A stretch of 64,000 nucleotides of DNA from NCBI RefSeq assembly GCF_011174675.1, contig NZ_JAANIG010000001.1:1-64000 (forward strand), given 5' to 3'. This DNA is from Perlabentimonas gracilis (GTDB lineage Bacteria; Bacteroidota; Bacteroidia; Bacteroidales; Tenuifilaceae). Position 1 is the first letter of the stretch. The number at the start of each line of letters is the position of its first letter. Below the pieces are notes generated by a model, which worked only from the letters and a program-made list of their open reading frames with translations, made no database searches and was not told the DNA's origin. Below are positions 54,450 through 63,394 of this stretch, in pieces. Both the position numbers and the translations under genes were made by a program.

Positions 54450-56420
54450 ATGAGAATTAAATTAAATAGAGTTTTACTTGTTGCTTTCGTTGGGCTATGC
54501 ACCTTCTTCGGTTACTCTGCACCAGTAGCCAACGATGTGGCTGGTTATCAGCAGGAGGTTATTACTTTAATCGATTCACTGAACGATTTGGCCTACAACA
54601 ATCGTCGCAACAATCCTCGGCTGTCGTTGGAGTATGCCCTAAGGGCATTTCACCTGTGCGATAACGTAGATTACCCCAAGGGATTAGCAGGCGCCCTACA
54701 CAGTATGGGTACGGCTAAAGTTGTTATGGGCCGGTATGACCAAGGGTTGACAGATCTTATGGAGGCAGTATCCATACGCGAGCAGATTGAAGATTATGTT
54801 GGCCTTATGTCGTCGTTAAATAACGTGGGGTACGCCTATTCCGAAATAAAGAATGATACAAGAGCCCTTGAGTTTTACCAAAAGGCCTTGTCGTACAGCA
54901 ACCACACCAACGAGCCACGTGATGTGGGAATAATTATTAACAATATTGGACACGTAAGCCTAAGGCAGAACGATTTTGAAACAGCTCTGGAGTATTTCTA
55001 TAGGGCGCTTGAGGTAAACGAGCAATACGCTGACAGCAGGGGAGTCGCGACCACCCTTAGTAACATTGGGCTGGTTTATCATAAAACCGGATCGTATGCC
55101 AAAGGGCTAGAGTATCATATGAGGGCCTATGAGCTAGGAAAGGATCAGGACGACAAGTTTGGAATGATAGCAACCCTGAGAAACATTTCCGAGGCCTACT
55201 TATTCCAAGGAAGCTATACCGATGCCACAAATTTTGCCCTAAGAAGCATGCTGCTGGCTCAGGAGCTTGGGTCATTAACTGAGGAGAAGAACACCGCAGC
55301 TATTCTTGCAAAAATATTTGAGAAAAGAGGACGATACAGAGATGCTGCAAGATATTTCAAGATTGAAAGCGAATTGAAAGACTCCCTATACAGTATTCAA
55401 CAAACCGAGGCAATAGCCCAAATTCAAGCAGCTTTCGAGGTAGAGGGGCAAATAAAGGAAAATGAGTTTTTAAGAAAAGAGCAATCCATTAATGCTAAGG
55501 TGATAAAAACCCAAAAGTGGATGTTGTTCTTCACTGGCGTGTTTTTAGTTGTTGTACTCGTAATGCTGGTTATTATTCTAATGTCGAATAGAAGGGTGAA
55601 GTCAGTAAACCACGAACTTATCCAAAAGAATAGTGAGATTGTAACCCAAAAGGAGACTATTCAGCAAAAGGTTCAAGCCCTTGACGAGAAGAACAAAGAG
55701 CTCGAGGATATTAACACCATAAAGAACAAGCTCATTTCTGTTATTGCACATGATTTGAAAAATCCATTCAATAGCATTTCTGGCTACTCAGAGCTGCTCA
55801 TTACCGATTTTGCTGGCTATTCACCCGAGGATGTGGCCACATTTCTGGGGATTATACATGACAATGCCCTAAAGGGCAATATGCTTCTCGATAACTTATT
55901 ACAGTGGTCAAGGCTACAAACCCGAACAATTCAATACCTTCCTGTGGTGCACAATATGAGCAGGCTGGTTGAGGATGAGCTGTTTTTAATGCAGCATAAG
56001 GCCAAAGAGAAGGGGATTGAGATAAAAAACAAAGTGCCCAATGGGCTAGAGGTTTTTGCCGACTCCAATATGATTAAAACCGTTGTCCGTAATCTACTCT
56101 CCAACGCGCTTAAGTTTACCCCCAACGGAGGCGTTGTGTCCATCAAGGCAAAAGCTGAGGAGAAGTCGGTGCTGGTTTCTGTAACCGACTCTGGCGAGGG
56201 CATTGAACCTCACATAAAGGAGAAACTATTTACCGGCGAGGCTGGGGTAACAACCACCAGCGAGAGCGGCGAAAAAGGTACAGGGCTTGGGCTTATGCTA
56301 TGTAAAGATTTTGTGCTTAAGCATAAAGGCGAGATTTGGGTAGAGAGCAAGCCGGGCGAAGGGGCTTCATTCTTCTTTCGTTTGCCCAACAAGCCCGCTA
56401 GTAGTGGTGATGAAGAGTAA
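54450..56420 (+). CDS. TPR-containing sensor histidine kinase
   Basis: A 656-residue protein. A signal-like N-terminal helix, about six TPR units (for example 'MSSLNNVGYAYSEIKNDTRA', 'TTLSNIGLVYHKTGSYAKG'), a transmembrane helix ('MLFFTGVFLVVVLVMLVIIL') and a coiled coil lead to the HisKA H-box 'SVIAHDLKNPFNSISGYS'. The HATPase has 'NLLSNALKFTPNGG', 'DSGEGI' and 'GTGLGLMLCKDF'. It is the last of five signalling genes on this strand. No dedicated response regulator follows, so it may feed one of those upstream. Confidence 0.88.
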   Translation: MRIKLNRVLLVAFVGLCTFFGYSAPVANDVAGYQQEVITLIDSLNDLAYNNRRNNPRLSLEYALRAFHLCDNVDYPKGLAGALHSMGTAKVVMGRYDQGLTDLMEAVSIREQIEDYVGLMSSLNNVGYAYSEIKNDTRALEFYQKALSYSNHTNEPRDVGIIINNIGHVSLRQNDFETALEYFYRALEVNEQYADSRGVATTLSNIGLVYHKTGSYAKGLEYHMRAYELGKDQDDKFGMIATLRNISEAYLFQGSYTDATNFALRSMLLAQELGSLTEEKNTAAILAKIFEKRGRYRDAARYFKIESELKDSLYSIQQTEAIAQIQAAFEVEGQIKENEFLRKEQSINAKVIKTQKWMLFFTGVFLVVVLVMLVIILMSNRRVKSVNHELIQKNSEIVTQKETIQQKVQALDEKNKELEDINTIKNKLISVIAHDLKNPFNSISGYSELLITDFAGYSPEDVATFLGIIHDNALKGNMLLDNLLQWSRLQTRTIQYLPVVHNMSRLVEDELFLMQHKAKEKGIEIKNKVPNGLEVFADSNMIKTVVRNLLSNALKFTPNGGVVSIKAKAEEKSVLVSVTDSGEGIEPHIKEKLFTGEAGVTTTSESGEKGTGLGLMLCKDFVLKHKGEIWVESKPGEGASFFFRLPNKPASSGDEE

Positions 56421-56434
56421 AGGCTAGGCCCTGC

Positions 56435-56992
56435 TTACTTAATTCCAATTGCTATTTCATTAATCCCTTTCCTTTGCCGAGGAGCCAATGCTCTTTTCCT
56501 GTTGCTTTCGCTCAGGCTGTCGGTGTTCCCCGAAAATCCTATTGCAATTGCTGCTACTGGTTTTAAATCATCTGCAATCCCGAGCATTGCTTTAACCAGG
56601 TCCCTATCGAAACCGCCCATTGGGTGCGATGCAAGCCCAAGGGCATCGGCCTGAATCATTAGGTTTGCAGTGGCCATGCCTGTATCGTGTAGTGCATAAC
56701 CATTGGGCTTGCCAGTTTTGGCCAGCACCGTGTTTGCAACGCTAAAAATCAGCATCGAAGCATTTATTGCCCACTCCTTGTTGCCTTCAGCTAGCGTGTT
56801 AAGGGCTTTGCTGTATTGCTCCCAGTTGTCTCGGCTAACGTAGTAGAACTGCCATGGCTGCTCGTTGTATGATGAGGCAGCCCATCGGGCAGCCTCAAAA
56901 AGCGAGTTAATTTGTTCCTGCGAAAGCAGCTTCGGCTCAAAAGCCAACTCACTTTTTCTGTTCACAATATGTTTTAGCACCTGATTGCTCAT
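56435..56992 (-). CDS. Nitroreductase family protein
   Basis: A 185-residue FMN-dependent flavoprotein of the nitroreductase fold. The N-terminal 'RKSELAFEPKLLSQEQINSL', 'AARWAASSYNEQPW' (FMN-binding Ser/Asn/Gln-Pro) and 'ALHDTGMATANLMIQADALG' are family signatures. It would reduce nitro groups, quinones or flavins with NAD(P)H. Convergent with the TPR-kinase, only 14 bases apart and without a visible terminator. The natural substrate is not known. Confidence 0.85.
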   Translation of the reverse strand: MSNQVLKHIVNRKSELAFEPKLLSQEQINSLFEAARWAASSYNEQPWQFYYVSRDNWEQYSKALNTLAEGNKEWAINASMLIFSVANTVLAKTGKPNGYALHDTGMATANLMIQADALGLASHPMGGFDRDLVKAMLGIADDLKPVAAIAIGFSGNTDSLSESNRKRALAPRQRKGINEIAIGIK

Positions 56993-57023
56993 TCTGTTAA
57001 CTTTTTTGTTTATACTATCACAA

Positions 57024-57031
57024 CAAATGTA
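57024..57031 (-). promoter_or_regulatory. Candidate -7 box for the nitroreductase gene
   Basis: Minus-strand TACATTTG, an exact TAnnTTTG, about 32 bases before the start codon. Confidence 0.5.
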
Positions 57032-57112
57032 AGCAAATATTAGTTCACTATGTTTCTTAACATACAGGTTTCTAGGTGTTAAATATTTGAAAATTGGGAA
57101 ACTTGCCTTATG

Positions 57113-57138
57113 ATTGTGTAAAAATTAGAGTATCTTTG
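57113..57138 (+). promoter_or_regulatory. Candidate promoter for rocD
   Basis: ATTG at 57113-57116 and TATCTTTG at 57131-57138, about 50 bases before the start codon, close to the Bacteroidota -33/-7 pattern. Confidence 0.55.
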
Positions 57139-57186
57139 TAAAAGATGTAATTACTTGTATATTAATTTATTAAAATCGAAACAGTT

Positions 57187-58401
57187 ATGATGACAGCAAA
57201 AGACTACATGGCCCGTGAGGATAAGTACGGTGCGCACAACTACCACCCGCTACCAGTTGTACTTGAGAAAGGCGAAGGTGTTTTCGTTTGGGATGTTGAA
57301 GGGAAGAAGTACTACGATTTCCTTTCGGCTTACTCTGCCGTAAACCAGGGCCATTGCCATCCAAAAATTGTTAACGCAATGGTTGAGCAAGCCAAAACGC
57401 TTACCCTAACCTCTAGGGCTTTCTATAATAACGTGTTAGGAGAATACGAAGAGTACATTACCAAGTACTTTGGTTACGACAAGGTTCTTCCTATGAACAC
57501 AGGTGCCGAAGCCGACGAAACAGCCATTAAGCTCAGCCGTAAGTGGGGTTACCAAAAGAAAGGTGTTAAGGATGGTGAGGCCAAAATTATTGTTTGCGAA
57601 AACAACTTCCACGGTCGTACCACTACCATTATCTCTATGAGTACCGATCCCGATGCCAAAGCGGAGTACGGCCCATACACCCCCGGTTTTGTAGTTATTC
57701 CTTACAACGATATCCCTGCCCTTGAGAAAGCCTTGGAAGATAAGAGCGTGGTTGCTTTCCTTGTAGAGCCTATTCAGGGCGAGGCTGGAGTATTTGTGCC
57801 AGACGAAGGATACCTTACAAAAGTATCGGAGCTGTGTAAGAAAAACAACGTTCTTTTCATTGCCGATGAGGTGCAGACAGGTATTGCTCGTACTGGTAAA
57901 ATGCTAGCTTGCGATCATGAAAACGTTCGTCCTGATATTCTAATCCTTGGTAAAGCGGTTTCGGGTGGTGTATTCCCTGTATCAGCTGTACTTGCCGACG
58001 ATGATATCATGCTTTGCATTCAGCCCGGACAGCACGGTTCTACCTTTGGTGGCAACCCTATTGCTGGCAAGGTGGCCATAGCTGCCCTTGAGGTGATTAA
58101 GGAGGAGAAACTTGAGGAGAATGCCGAGCGTCTTGGCAAAATCTTCAGAGAAGAATTCCGCAGCATTAAGAGCGATATGATTGAACTTGTTAGGGGTAAA
58201 GGTTTGCTAAATGCTGTTGTAATCCGCAACCAGCCTGGCAAAACTGCTTGGGATGTTTGCGTTGCTATGGCAGAGGCAGGCGTATTGGCCAAGCCAACTC
58301 ATGGTAACATTATCCGCTTTGCACCACCCCTTGTGATAACTGAGGAGCAGTTGCGCGAAGCTATGGATAAGATTAAAGCGGTATTCAAAAAATTTGAATA
58401 A
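57187..58401 (+). CDS. rocD: Ornithine--oxo-acid aminotransferase
   Basis: A 404-residue PLP enzyme of class III. Motifs '[17 protein letters not shown]', '[20 protein letters not shown]' and the PLP-binding '[14 protein letters not shown]' with lysine in '[14 protein letters not shown]' match ornithine aminotransferases closely. It converts ornithine and a 2-oxoacid into glutamate-5-semialdehyde and an amino acid, linking arginine/ornithine and proline. Either of two adjacent ATGs (57187 or 57190) could be used. It has its own promoter box and terminator. Confidence 0.92.
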   Translation: MMTAKDYMAREDKYGAHNYHPLPVVLEKGEGVFVWDVEGKKYYDFLSAYSAVNQGHCHPKIVNAMVEQAKTLTLTSRAFYNNVLGEYEEYITKYFGYDKVLPMNTGAEADETAIKLSRKWGYQKKGVKDGEAKIIVCENNFHGRTTTIISMSTDPDAKAEYGPYTPGFVVIPYNDIPALEKALEDKSVVAFLVEPIQGEAGVFVPDEGYLTKVSELCKKNNVLFIADEVQTGIARTGKMLACDHENVRPDILILGKAVSGGVFPVSAVLADDDIMLCIQPGQHGSTFGGNPIAGKVAIAALEVIKEEKLEENAERLGKIFREEFRSIKSDMIELVRGKGLLNAVVIRNQPGKTAWDVCVAMAEAGVLAKPTHGNIIRFAPPLVITEEQLREAMDKIKAVFKKFE

Positions 58402-58427
58402 TTGCTAATTCAAAATCGAAAAAAGTG

Positions 58428-58459
58428 AGCCGTTGCTATTGTAGTAACGGCTTTCTTTG
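58428..58459 (+). terminator. Rho-independent terminator of rocD
   Basis: 11-bp stem AGCCGTTGCTA/TAGTAACGGCT with one G-U pair and a 3-base loop, then a T-rich tail. Confidence 0.82.
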
Positions 58460-58510
58460 TAAATTGGCACTATAATTGGTTGGTGTATAAACACTTTAAA
58501 ACATATTGGT

Positions 58511-59329
58511 ATGGTTAAGATATCCCATTTGATGAGTTTTACGTGCCTCGTAACTATGCTGCTCTTCTCGTCAAGTATAAGCGCTCAAGAAATTATTCAT
58601 GTGAAAGGGGCAACTGGTGAGGCCGAAATTGTGGGACGAATAAGCGAGGAGGAGGCTCGTAGGCAAGCATTGAACAACGCAAAGGTCGAGGCGCTGCGTC
58701 GGGCAGGGGTAGGTGAAAAGATTCAAACCTACGAGAACCTTTTTAGGAGTGAACTTAACAACGACTTCACCGAGTTCTTTAGTACCGACATTCATGCTGA
58801 GCTGCAAGGGGCAATACAAAACTACGAGATTGTAAGCCATCGTCGGAAAGTCGACGAGGTTACAAACCTATTTATGGTTGAGGTTACTATAGATGCATCG
58901 GTGATATTATACTCAACAAAGCCCGACCCAACTTTTAATGTAAAGGTCGATGGTATAAAAGGAATTTATGACGAAGGAGAATTTATTTCGTTCTCCCTAT
59001 TCTCAACGCAGGATTGCTACCTGCATATTTTTAGCATAACCGATAACTATACTGGGTTGCTTTATCCTAATAAATTCGAAAAGTTTCAACTTATTAATGC
59101 TAATGTTGAAATGAAATTTCCGTTTGGATATTTAGACTACGAAGCGTTTAAAAGCGGCAAAGGAGTCGATACAAATCGAATGGTATTTGTATTTACCAAG
59201 GAGCCTGTTCAATTTTTAAACCACACTGGCACGGAGCAACTCACATCATCCGAAACCATTTTTTCATGGATATACAGCATAATGCCCAACGAGAGAGTGG
59301 TCGATTATCATGCCTTTACCGTTAGGTAA
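58511..59329 (+). CDS. DUF4384 secreted protein
   Basis: A 272-residue protein with a signal peptide ending 'SSSISAQE'. The first half ('GEAEIVGRISEEEARRQALN', 'AKVEALRRAGVGEKI') resembles the LPP20/FlgT-like domain. The second half ('GEFISFSLFSTQDCYLHIF', 'GLLYPNKF') is DUF4384. It is expected in the periplasm or at the outer membrane. In other bacteria such domains occur with secretion or kinase proteins, but no partner is evident here. Confidence 0.78.
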   Translation: MVKISHLMSFTCLVTMLLFSSSISAQEIIHVKGATGEAEIVGRISEEEARRQALNNAKVEALRRAGVGEKIQTYENLFRSELNNDFTEFFSTDIHAELQGAIQNYEIVSHRRKVDEVTNLFMVEVTIDASVILYSTKPDPTFNVKVDGIKGIYDEGEFISFSLFSTQDCYLHIFSITDNYTGLLYPNKFEKFQLINANVEMKFPFGYLDYEAFKSGKGVDTNRMVFVFTKEPVQFLNHTGTEQLTSSETIFSWIYSIMPNERVVDYHAFTVR

Positions 59330-59343
59330 CACCACTGTAGAAT

Positions 59344-59377
59344 AAAAAAACCGCCCCTTAACGAGGCGGTTTTTTTA
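59344..59377. terminator. Bidirectional terminator
   Basis: Stem AAACCGCC/GGCGGTTT flanked by A and T runs, between the convergent DUF4384 and ppdK genes. Confidence 0.88.
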
Positions 59378-59393
59378 TTGCAATTGAATCTGA

Positions 59394-62120
59394 TTACTGC
59401 TCATTGATTGCTGCTTGTGCTGCTGCAAGGCGGGCAATTGGAACGCGGAATGGAGAGCAACTAACGTAGTTCATGCCCACGCGGTGGCAGAACTCAACTG
59501 AGCTAGGCTCACCTCCATGCTCACCGCAGATACCGACCTTAAGATCCTTACGGGTTGAGCGGCCACGGTCAACGCCTAGTTTAACCAGCTGGCCAACACC
59601 TTCCTGATCAAGTACCTCAAATGGATCGTTCTTTAGAATACCATTCATGGTATAGACTGGTAGGAACTTGCCAGCATCGTCGCGGCTATATCCAAAGGTC
59701 ATCTGGGTAAGGTCGTTGGTGCCGAAGCTGAAGAACTCTGCCTCCTTGGCAATCTGATCGGCCATTAGGGTTGCACGAGGTATTTCAATCATGGTTCCAA
59801 CCAAATACTCAACCTTGTCACCCTTCTCCTCAAATACTTTCTCGGCGGTTTTACGGATGATCTGCTCTTGGTTTCTGAACTCCTCAACGGTTCCGATAAG
59901 AGGAATCATAATCTCAGGAATGGCAACTACGCCTTTCTTCTTGAGGTTAACAGCAGCCTCTATGATAGCGCGAGCCTGCATCTCGGTAATCTCAGGGTAG
60001 GTAATGCCCAAACGGCAACCACGGTGTCCCATCATGGGGTTAAACTCGTGTAGGTCGTCAACGCGGCTCTTTACCTCAGTAGCTGAAATTCCGAGCTCAG
60101 CGGCCATATCCTTCTGGTTGGCCTCCTCGTGGGGAACAAACTCATGTAGAGGGGGATCGAGCAAACGCACGGTAACAGGTAGCCCGTCCATAGCCTCGAA
60201 AATGCCCTCGAAGTCCTCTCGCTGAATTGGAAGAAGATCTAATAGGGCCTTACGGCGGCCAGCCTCGTCGGTGGCAAGAATCATCTTACGCATAGCCTTA
60301 ATACGGTCGCCTTCGAAGAACATATGCTCGGTACGGCAAAGGCCAATACCCTTGGCACCAAATTCACGGGCAATCTTGCTATCCTTAGGAGTGTCGGCAT
60401 TGGTACGTACGCTCATGCGAGTGTATTTCTCGGCCAACTTCATAATATCGGCAAAGTCGCCGCTAAGCTCGGCAGCCATAGTCTTAATTTTACCTTCAAG
60501 CACTTGGCCAGTTGATCCGTTTAGCGAAATCCAATCGCCTTCCTTAAATACTTTACCATCGCAGGTCATGGTTTTGGCGCGATAGTCAATCTTTACAGTA
60601 CCAGCACCCGAAACGCAGCACTTACCCATACCACGGGCAACAACGGCAGCGTGCGAGGTCATACCACCACGAGCGGTTAGGATACCCTTAGCTACGGCCA
60701 TACCCTTAAGATCCTCTGGTGAGGTCTCAATACGAACAAGGATAGTTTCCTTGCCCTGTGCATGCCACGCCTCAGCATCCTCGGGGAAGAATACTATTTG
60801 ACCAGTTGCAGCCCCTGGTGATGCGGGTAACCCTTTGGCAAGCACATTTGCTCCTGCAAGGGCAGCCTTATCGAATACTGGGTGAAGCAGCTCATCGAGT
60901 TTTTGAGGCTCCTGGCGGAGAACAGCAGTTTTCTCATCAATTACACCCTGGCGAAGCATATCCATGGCAATCTTCACCATTGCGAAACCGGTGCGCTTTC
61001 CGTTACGGGTTTGAAGCATCCAGAGTTTTCCATCCTGAATGGTAAACTCGATGTCCTGCATATCCTTGTAATGATCCTCAAGTTTTTGCTGGATGGTATT
61101 AAGTTCGTTGTATGCCTCGGGCATGGTTTCCTCAAGCGAGGGGAATTTAGCTTTGCGCTCTTCCTCAGTGATGTTCTGAAGTTTAGCCCAACGCCTTGAG
61201 CCCTCGAGAGTAACCTCCTGTGGTGTACGGATACCAGCAACCACATCCTCGCCCTGAGCGTTGATAAGGTACTCGCCATTGAAGATATCCTCGCCGGTAG
61301 CAGCATCGCGGGTAAAGGCAACCCCTGTGGCTGAGTTATCGCCCATATTGCCGAATACCATAGCCTGAACGTTCACAGCGGTACCCCAATCGTCGGGGAG
61401 TTTGTACATACGACGGTATGCAATGGCGCGGTCGTTGTTCCAGCTGTTGAATACGGCCATTACTGAACCCCATAGCTGCTCCCATGCGCAAGTTGGAAAG
61501 TCTTTGCCAGTCTTATCCTTAACCGCCTTTTTGAAACGCTTTACAAGCTCTTTAAGATCTTCGGGTGAGAATTGAGTATCCAGCTCTATACCGCGCTCCT
61601 CCTTCATATGGTCGATAATCTCTTCGAAAGGATCATGATCTTCTTTCGATTCGGGCTTCATACCCATTACCACATCGCCAAACATCTGAATAAAGCGACG
61701 GTAGCTGTCCCATGCAAAACGAGGGTTGCCGGTTTTGGCTGCTAGTCCTTCTACTACCTCGTCGTTTAGGCCCAGGTTAAGAACAGTGTCCATCATTCCG
61801 GGCATCGAGGCGCGTGACCCTGAGCGAACCGACATAAGCAGTGGGTTCTCTTTGCTGCCGAACTTTGTGCCCATGATGCCTTCAATCTTTTTCATGGCTG
61901 CTTCAACCTCAGGTTTAAGTAGCTCTATCACTTTATCCTCACCTAGCTGATAGTACTCAGTACACACCTCGGTGGTTATAGTAAAGCCTGGAGGTACTGG
62001 AATTCCGATTAGGTTCATTTCTGCTAGGTTGGCTCCTTTCCCGCCAAGCAACTCTTTCATTTTGCCATCACCATCGGCTTCCTTGTTCCCGAAGGTGTAA
62101 ACACGTTTAGTAATCGACAT
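59394..62120 (-). CDS. ppdK: Pyruvate, phosphate dikinase
   Basis: A 908-residue enzyme of the usual length. The N-terminal ATP-grasp domain starts '[12 protein letters not shown]'. The central swivelling domain has the phosphohistidine motif '[16 protein letters not shown]'. The C-terminal PEP/pyruvate TIM barrel has '[18 protein letters not shown]' and '[17 protein letters not shown]'. It interconverts ATP, pyruvate and phosphate with AMP, PEP and pyrophosphate, running toward PEP for gluconeogenesis or toward pyruvate in PPi-using anaerobes. It is monocistronic with its own promoter box. Confidence 0.95.
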   Translation of the reverse strand: MSITKRVYTFGNKEADGDGKMKELLGGKGANLAEMNLIGIPVPPGFTITTEVCTEYYQLGEDKVIELLKPEVEAAMKKIEGIMGTKFGSKENPLLMSVRSGSRASMPGMMDTVLNLGLNDEVVEGLAAKTGNPRFAWDSYRRFIQMFGDVVMGMKPESKEDHDPFEEIIDHMKEERGIELDTQFSPEDLKELVKRFKKAVKDKTGKDFPTCAWEQLWGSVMAVFNSWNNDRAIAYRRMYKLPDDWGTAVNVQAMVFGNMGDNSATGVAFTRDAATGEDIFNGEYLINAQGEDVVAGIRTPQEVTLEGSRRWAKLQNITEEERKAKFPSLEETMPEAYNELNTIQQKLEDHYKDMQDIEFTIQDGKLWMLQTRNGKRTGFAMVKIAMDMLRQGVIDEKTAVLRQEPQKLDELLHPVFDKAALAGANVLAKGLPASPGAATGQIVFFPEDAEAWHAQGKETILVRIETSPEDLKGMAVAKGILTARGGMTSHAAVVARGMGKCCVSGAGTVKIDYRAKTMTCDGKVFKEGDWISLNGSTGQVLEGKIKTMAAELSGDFADIMKLAEKYTRMSVRTNADTPKDSKIAREFGAKGIGLCRTEHMFFEGDRIKAMRKMILATDEAGRRKALLDLLPIQREDFEGIFEAMDGLPVTVRLLDPPLHEFVPHEEANQKDMAAELGISATEVKSRVDDLHEFNPMMGHRGCRLGITYPEITEMQARAIIEAAVNLKKKGVVAIPEIMIPLIGTVEEFRNQEQIIRKTAEKVFEEKGDKVEYLVGTMIEIPRATLMADQIAKEAEFFSFGTNDLTQMTFGYSRDDAGKFLPVYTMNGILKNDPFEVLDQEGVGQLVKLGVDRGRSTRKDLKVGICGEHGGEPSSVEFCHRVGMNYVSCSPFRVPIARLAAAQAAINEQ

Positions 62121-62187
62121 TGTGATAAATTTTAGTTGTTGATTTATGATGAAATTATTGTTTGTTAAACAATTTTATCTGAGCTTA

Positions 62188-62195
62188 CAAAATTA
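62188..62195 (-). promoter_or_regulatory. Candidate -7 box for ppdK
   Basis: Minus-strand TAATTTTG, an exact TAnnTTTG, about 70 bases before the start codon. Confidence 0.5.
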
Positions 62196-62350
62196 TTAAA
62201 AATATTGGAATAGTAATTTGGTGATTATTAGCTAGGAGCTAATTTTTGCGCAAACGATACAGCACCAGTGCTATTGATGTGCTATTTCTTTTTCTGAACC
62301 TGCTGTTAAATGGCTTGTGCTGTATGTCTTCTTGTCGAGCAGTGCAAGTG

Positions 62351-62381
62351 TAAAAGGCTAGCTGTGCATAGGTCAGCTAGC
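62351..62381 (-). terminator. Rho-independent terminator of the 62411-62902 gene
   Basis: 8-bp perfect stem (62357-62364 with 62374-62381), followed on the minus strand by CTTTTA. It sits 30 bases past the stop. The rest of the gap to ppdK has a weak AT-rich hairpin (62227-62243) and a 9-bp inverted repeat (62257-62265 with 62317-62325), with no gene seen. Confidence 0.55.
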
Positions 62382-62410
62382 TATTAAAATCTGTTGAATT
62401 GATTGTGGGT

Positions 62411-62902
62411 TTAGGTGAACAGCACGATGTAAAGGGGTAGGAATATTGCGATGAATACACCAATGGATGATTGACTGAAGAAGTTTTTTGCGTAAAGACC
62501 AGCTATCACTAGTGTGTCATCGGCAATGCTATACGTAATCGTTCCGCTTGTCATTGAGAAACTGTACTTAAACCTTTCGCCATTCTTCCCCCTCATACCC
62601 CACACCGAATTCAGGATGTTCTCCGACTTTAGCTCTGCCGTTGTGTTTTCTAACTCAATCAGAGCTTTTGTACGCCAGCTGTTATAGGTGATACGCCCAA
62701 CTATTCTATTTATATCATAATCCACAATAAGAGTCGATTGGCTTAAAAAGCCTTTTGTCTTAAATGTGTAACGTTTAGCGTTTATTGTTGCGGTGGCATC
62801 ATTGGACCACATTTTGCTATGTAAATTACCAATTGGGGTACCCAAGGTGAATAGCTGATAGGTTGAGCTGAAGACTCCCTTTTTCCAGTAGATAGTTTTC
62901 AT
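62411..62902 (-). CDS. Hypothetical protein with beta-rich (LURP-like) body and C-terminal membrane helix
   Basis: A 163-residue protein. The body alternates short beta strands ('KRYTFKTKGFLSQSTLIVDY', 'NRIVGRITYNSWRTKALIEL'), a pattern that recalls the tubby/LURP-one beta barrel, but the match is only structural impression. The last 20 residues are hydrophobic ('IGVFIAIFLPLYIVLFT'), likely a tail anchor. No known family is assigned. It has a terminator downstream and appears to be a single-gene unit. Confidence 0.6.
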   Translation of the reverse strand: MKTIYWKKGVFSSTYQLFTLGTPIGNLHSKMWSNDATATINAKRYTFKTKGFLSQSTLIVDYDINRIVGRITYNSWRTKALIELENTTAELKSENILNSVWGMRGKNGERFKYSFSMTSGTITYSIADDTLVIAGLYAKNFFSQSSIGVFIAIFLPLYIVLFT

Positions 62903-63145
62903 AGTAATTATTTTTGCTAAGCTAAAGTTTAAATAATTTCTCTATTTAGATTGACTTATCAATCAAATGTTTAATGAGTATATGATTTTTGTGTTCGCTT
63001 TTGAACGCTGATGTATTGAATGCGAACAGTTATGGTAAGTATGGAGTTGTTTAAGGTAAAGAAAAACAATGAAATAACGATTGTGGTACGATATGTGAAA
63101 ATGTTCGGTTGTTATGCCTTTATGTTGTTTTTAAAACTATGAGCC

Positions 63146-63262
63146 ATGTTTATAGTAGGATTTTTTGCCGGGTTGTTGTTCTTGCTCATTTTCGATTTGA
63201 TTGTAGGAGCATACATTAAGTATAGGACAAACAGGGACTATTCCGAAAAATTAGATTTTTAA
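63146..63262 (+). CDS. Small single-pass membrane protein (38 aa)
   Basis: ATG at 63146, TAA at 63260-63262. The peptide has one hydrophobic helix (MFIVGFFAGLLFLLIFDLIV) and a polar tail with 'KYRTNRDYSEKLDF'. It stands alone between the hypothetical gene and the TonB-dependent receptor gene. No family is recognised. Coding status rests on the clean membrane profile and start. Confidence 0.45.
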   Translation: MFIVGFFAGLLFLLIFDLIVGAYIKYRTNRDYSEKLDF

Positions 63263-63329
63263 ATTGATATTCAAGAATACTAAAGGGAGTGGTCGCTAAT
63301 AGTTTTAATATTCTATGCTGTTTATATTT

Positions 63330-63364
63330 TTTGACGAGTATCTTGAACAATTGGTCTACTTTTG
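63330..63364 (+). promoter_or_regulatory. Candidate promoter for the TonB-dependent receptor gene
   Basis: TTTG at 63330-63333 and TACTTTTG at 63357-63364, 23 bases apart, 30 bases before the ATG. Confidence 0.5.
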
Positions 63365-63394
63365 CGTCATAGTGATGTAGATTTATCAAACCCT

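Noticed and set aside
62227-62243. AT-rich hairpin followed by T residues in the ppdK upstream gap
   Set aside because: A 7-bp stem with a 3-base loop and no gene upstream on that strand; likely chance in AT-rich DNA.
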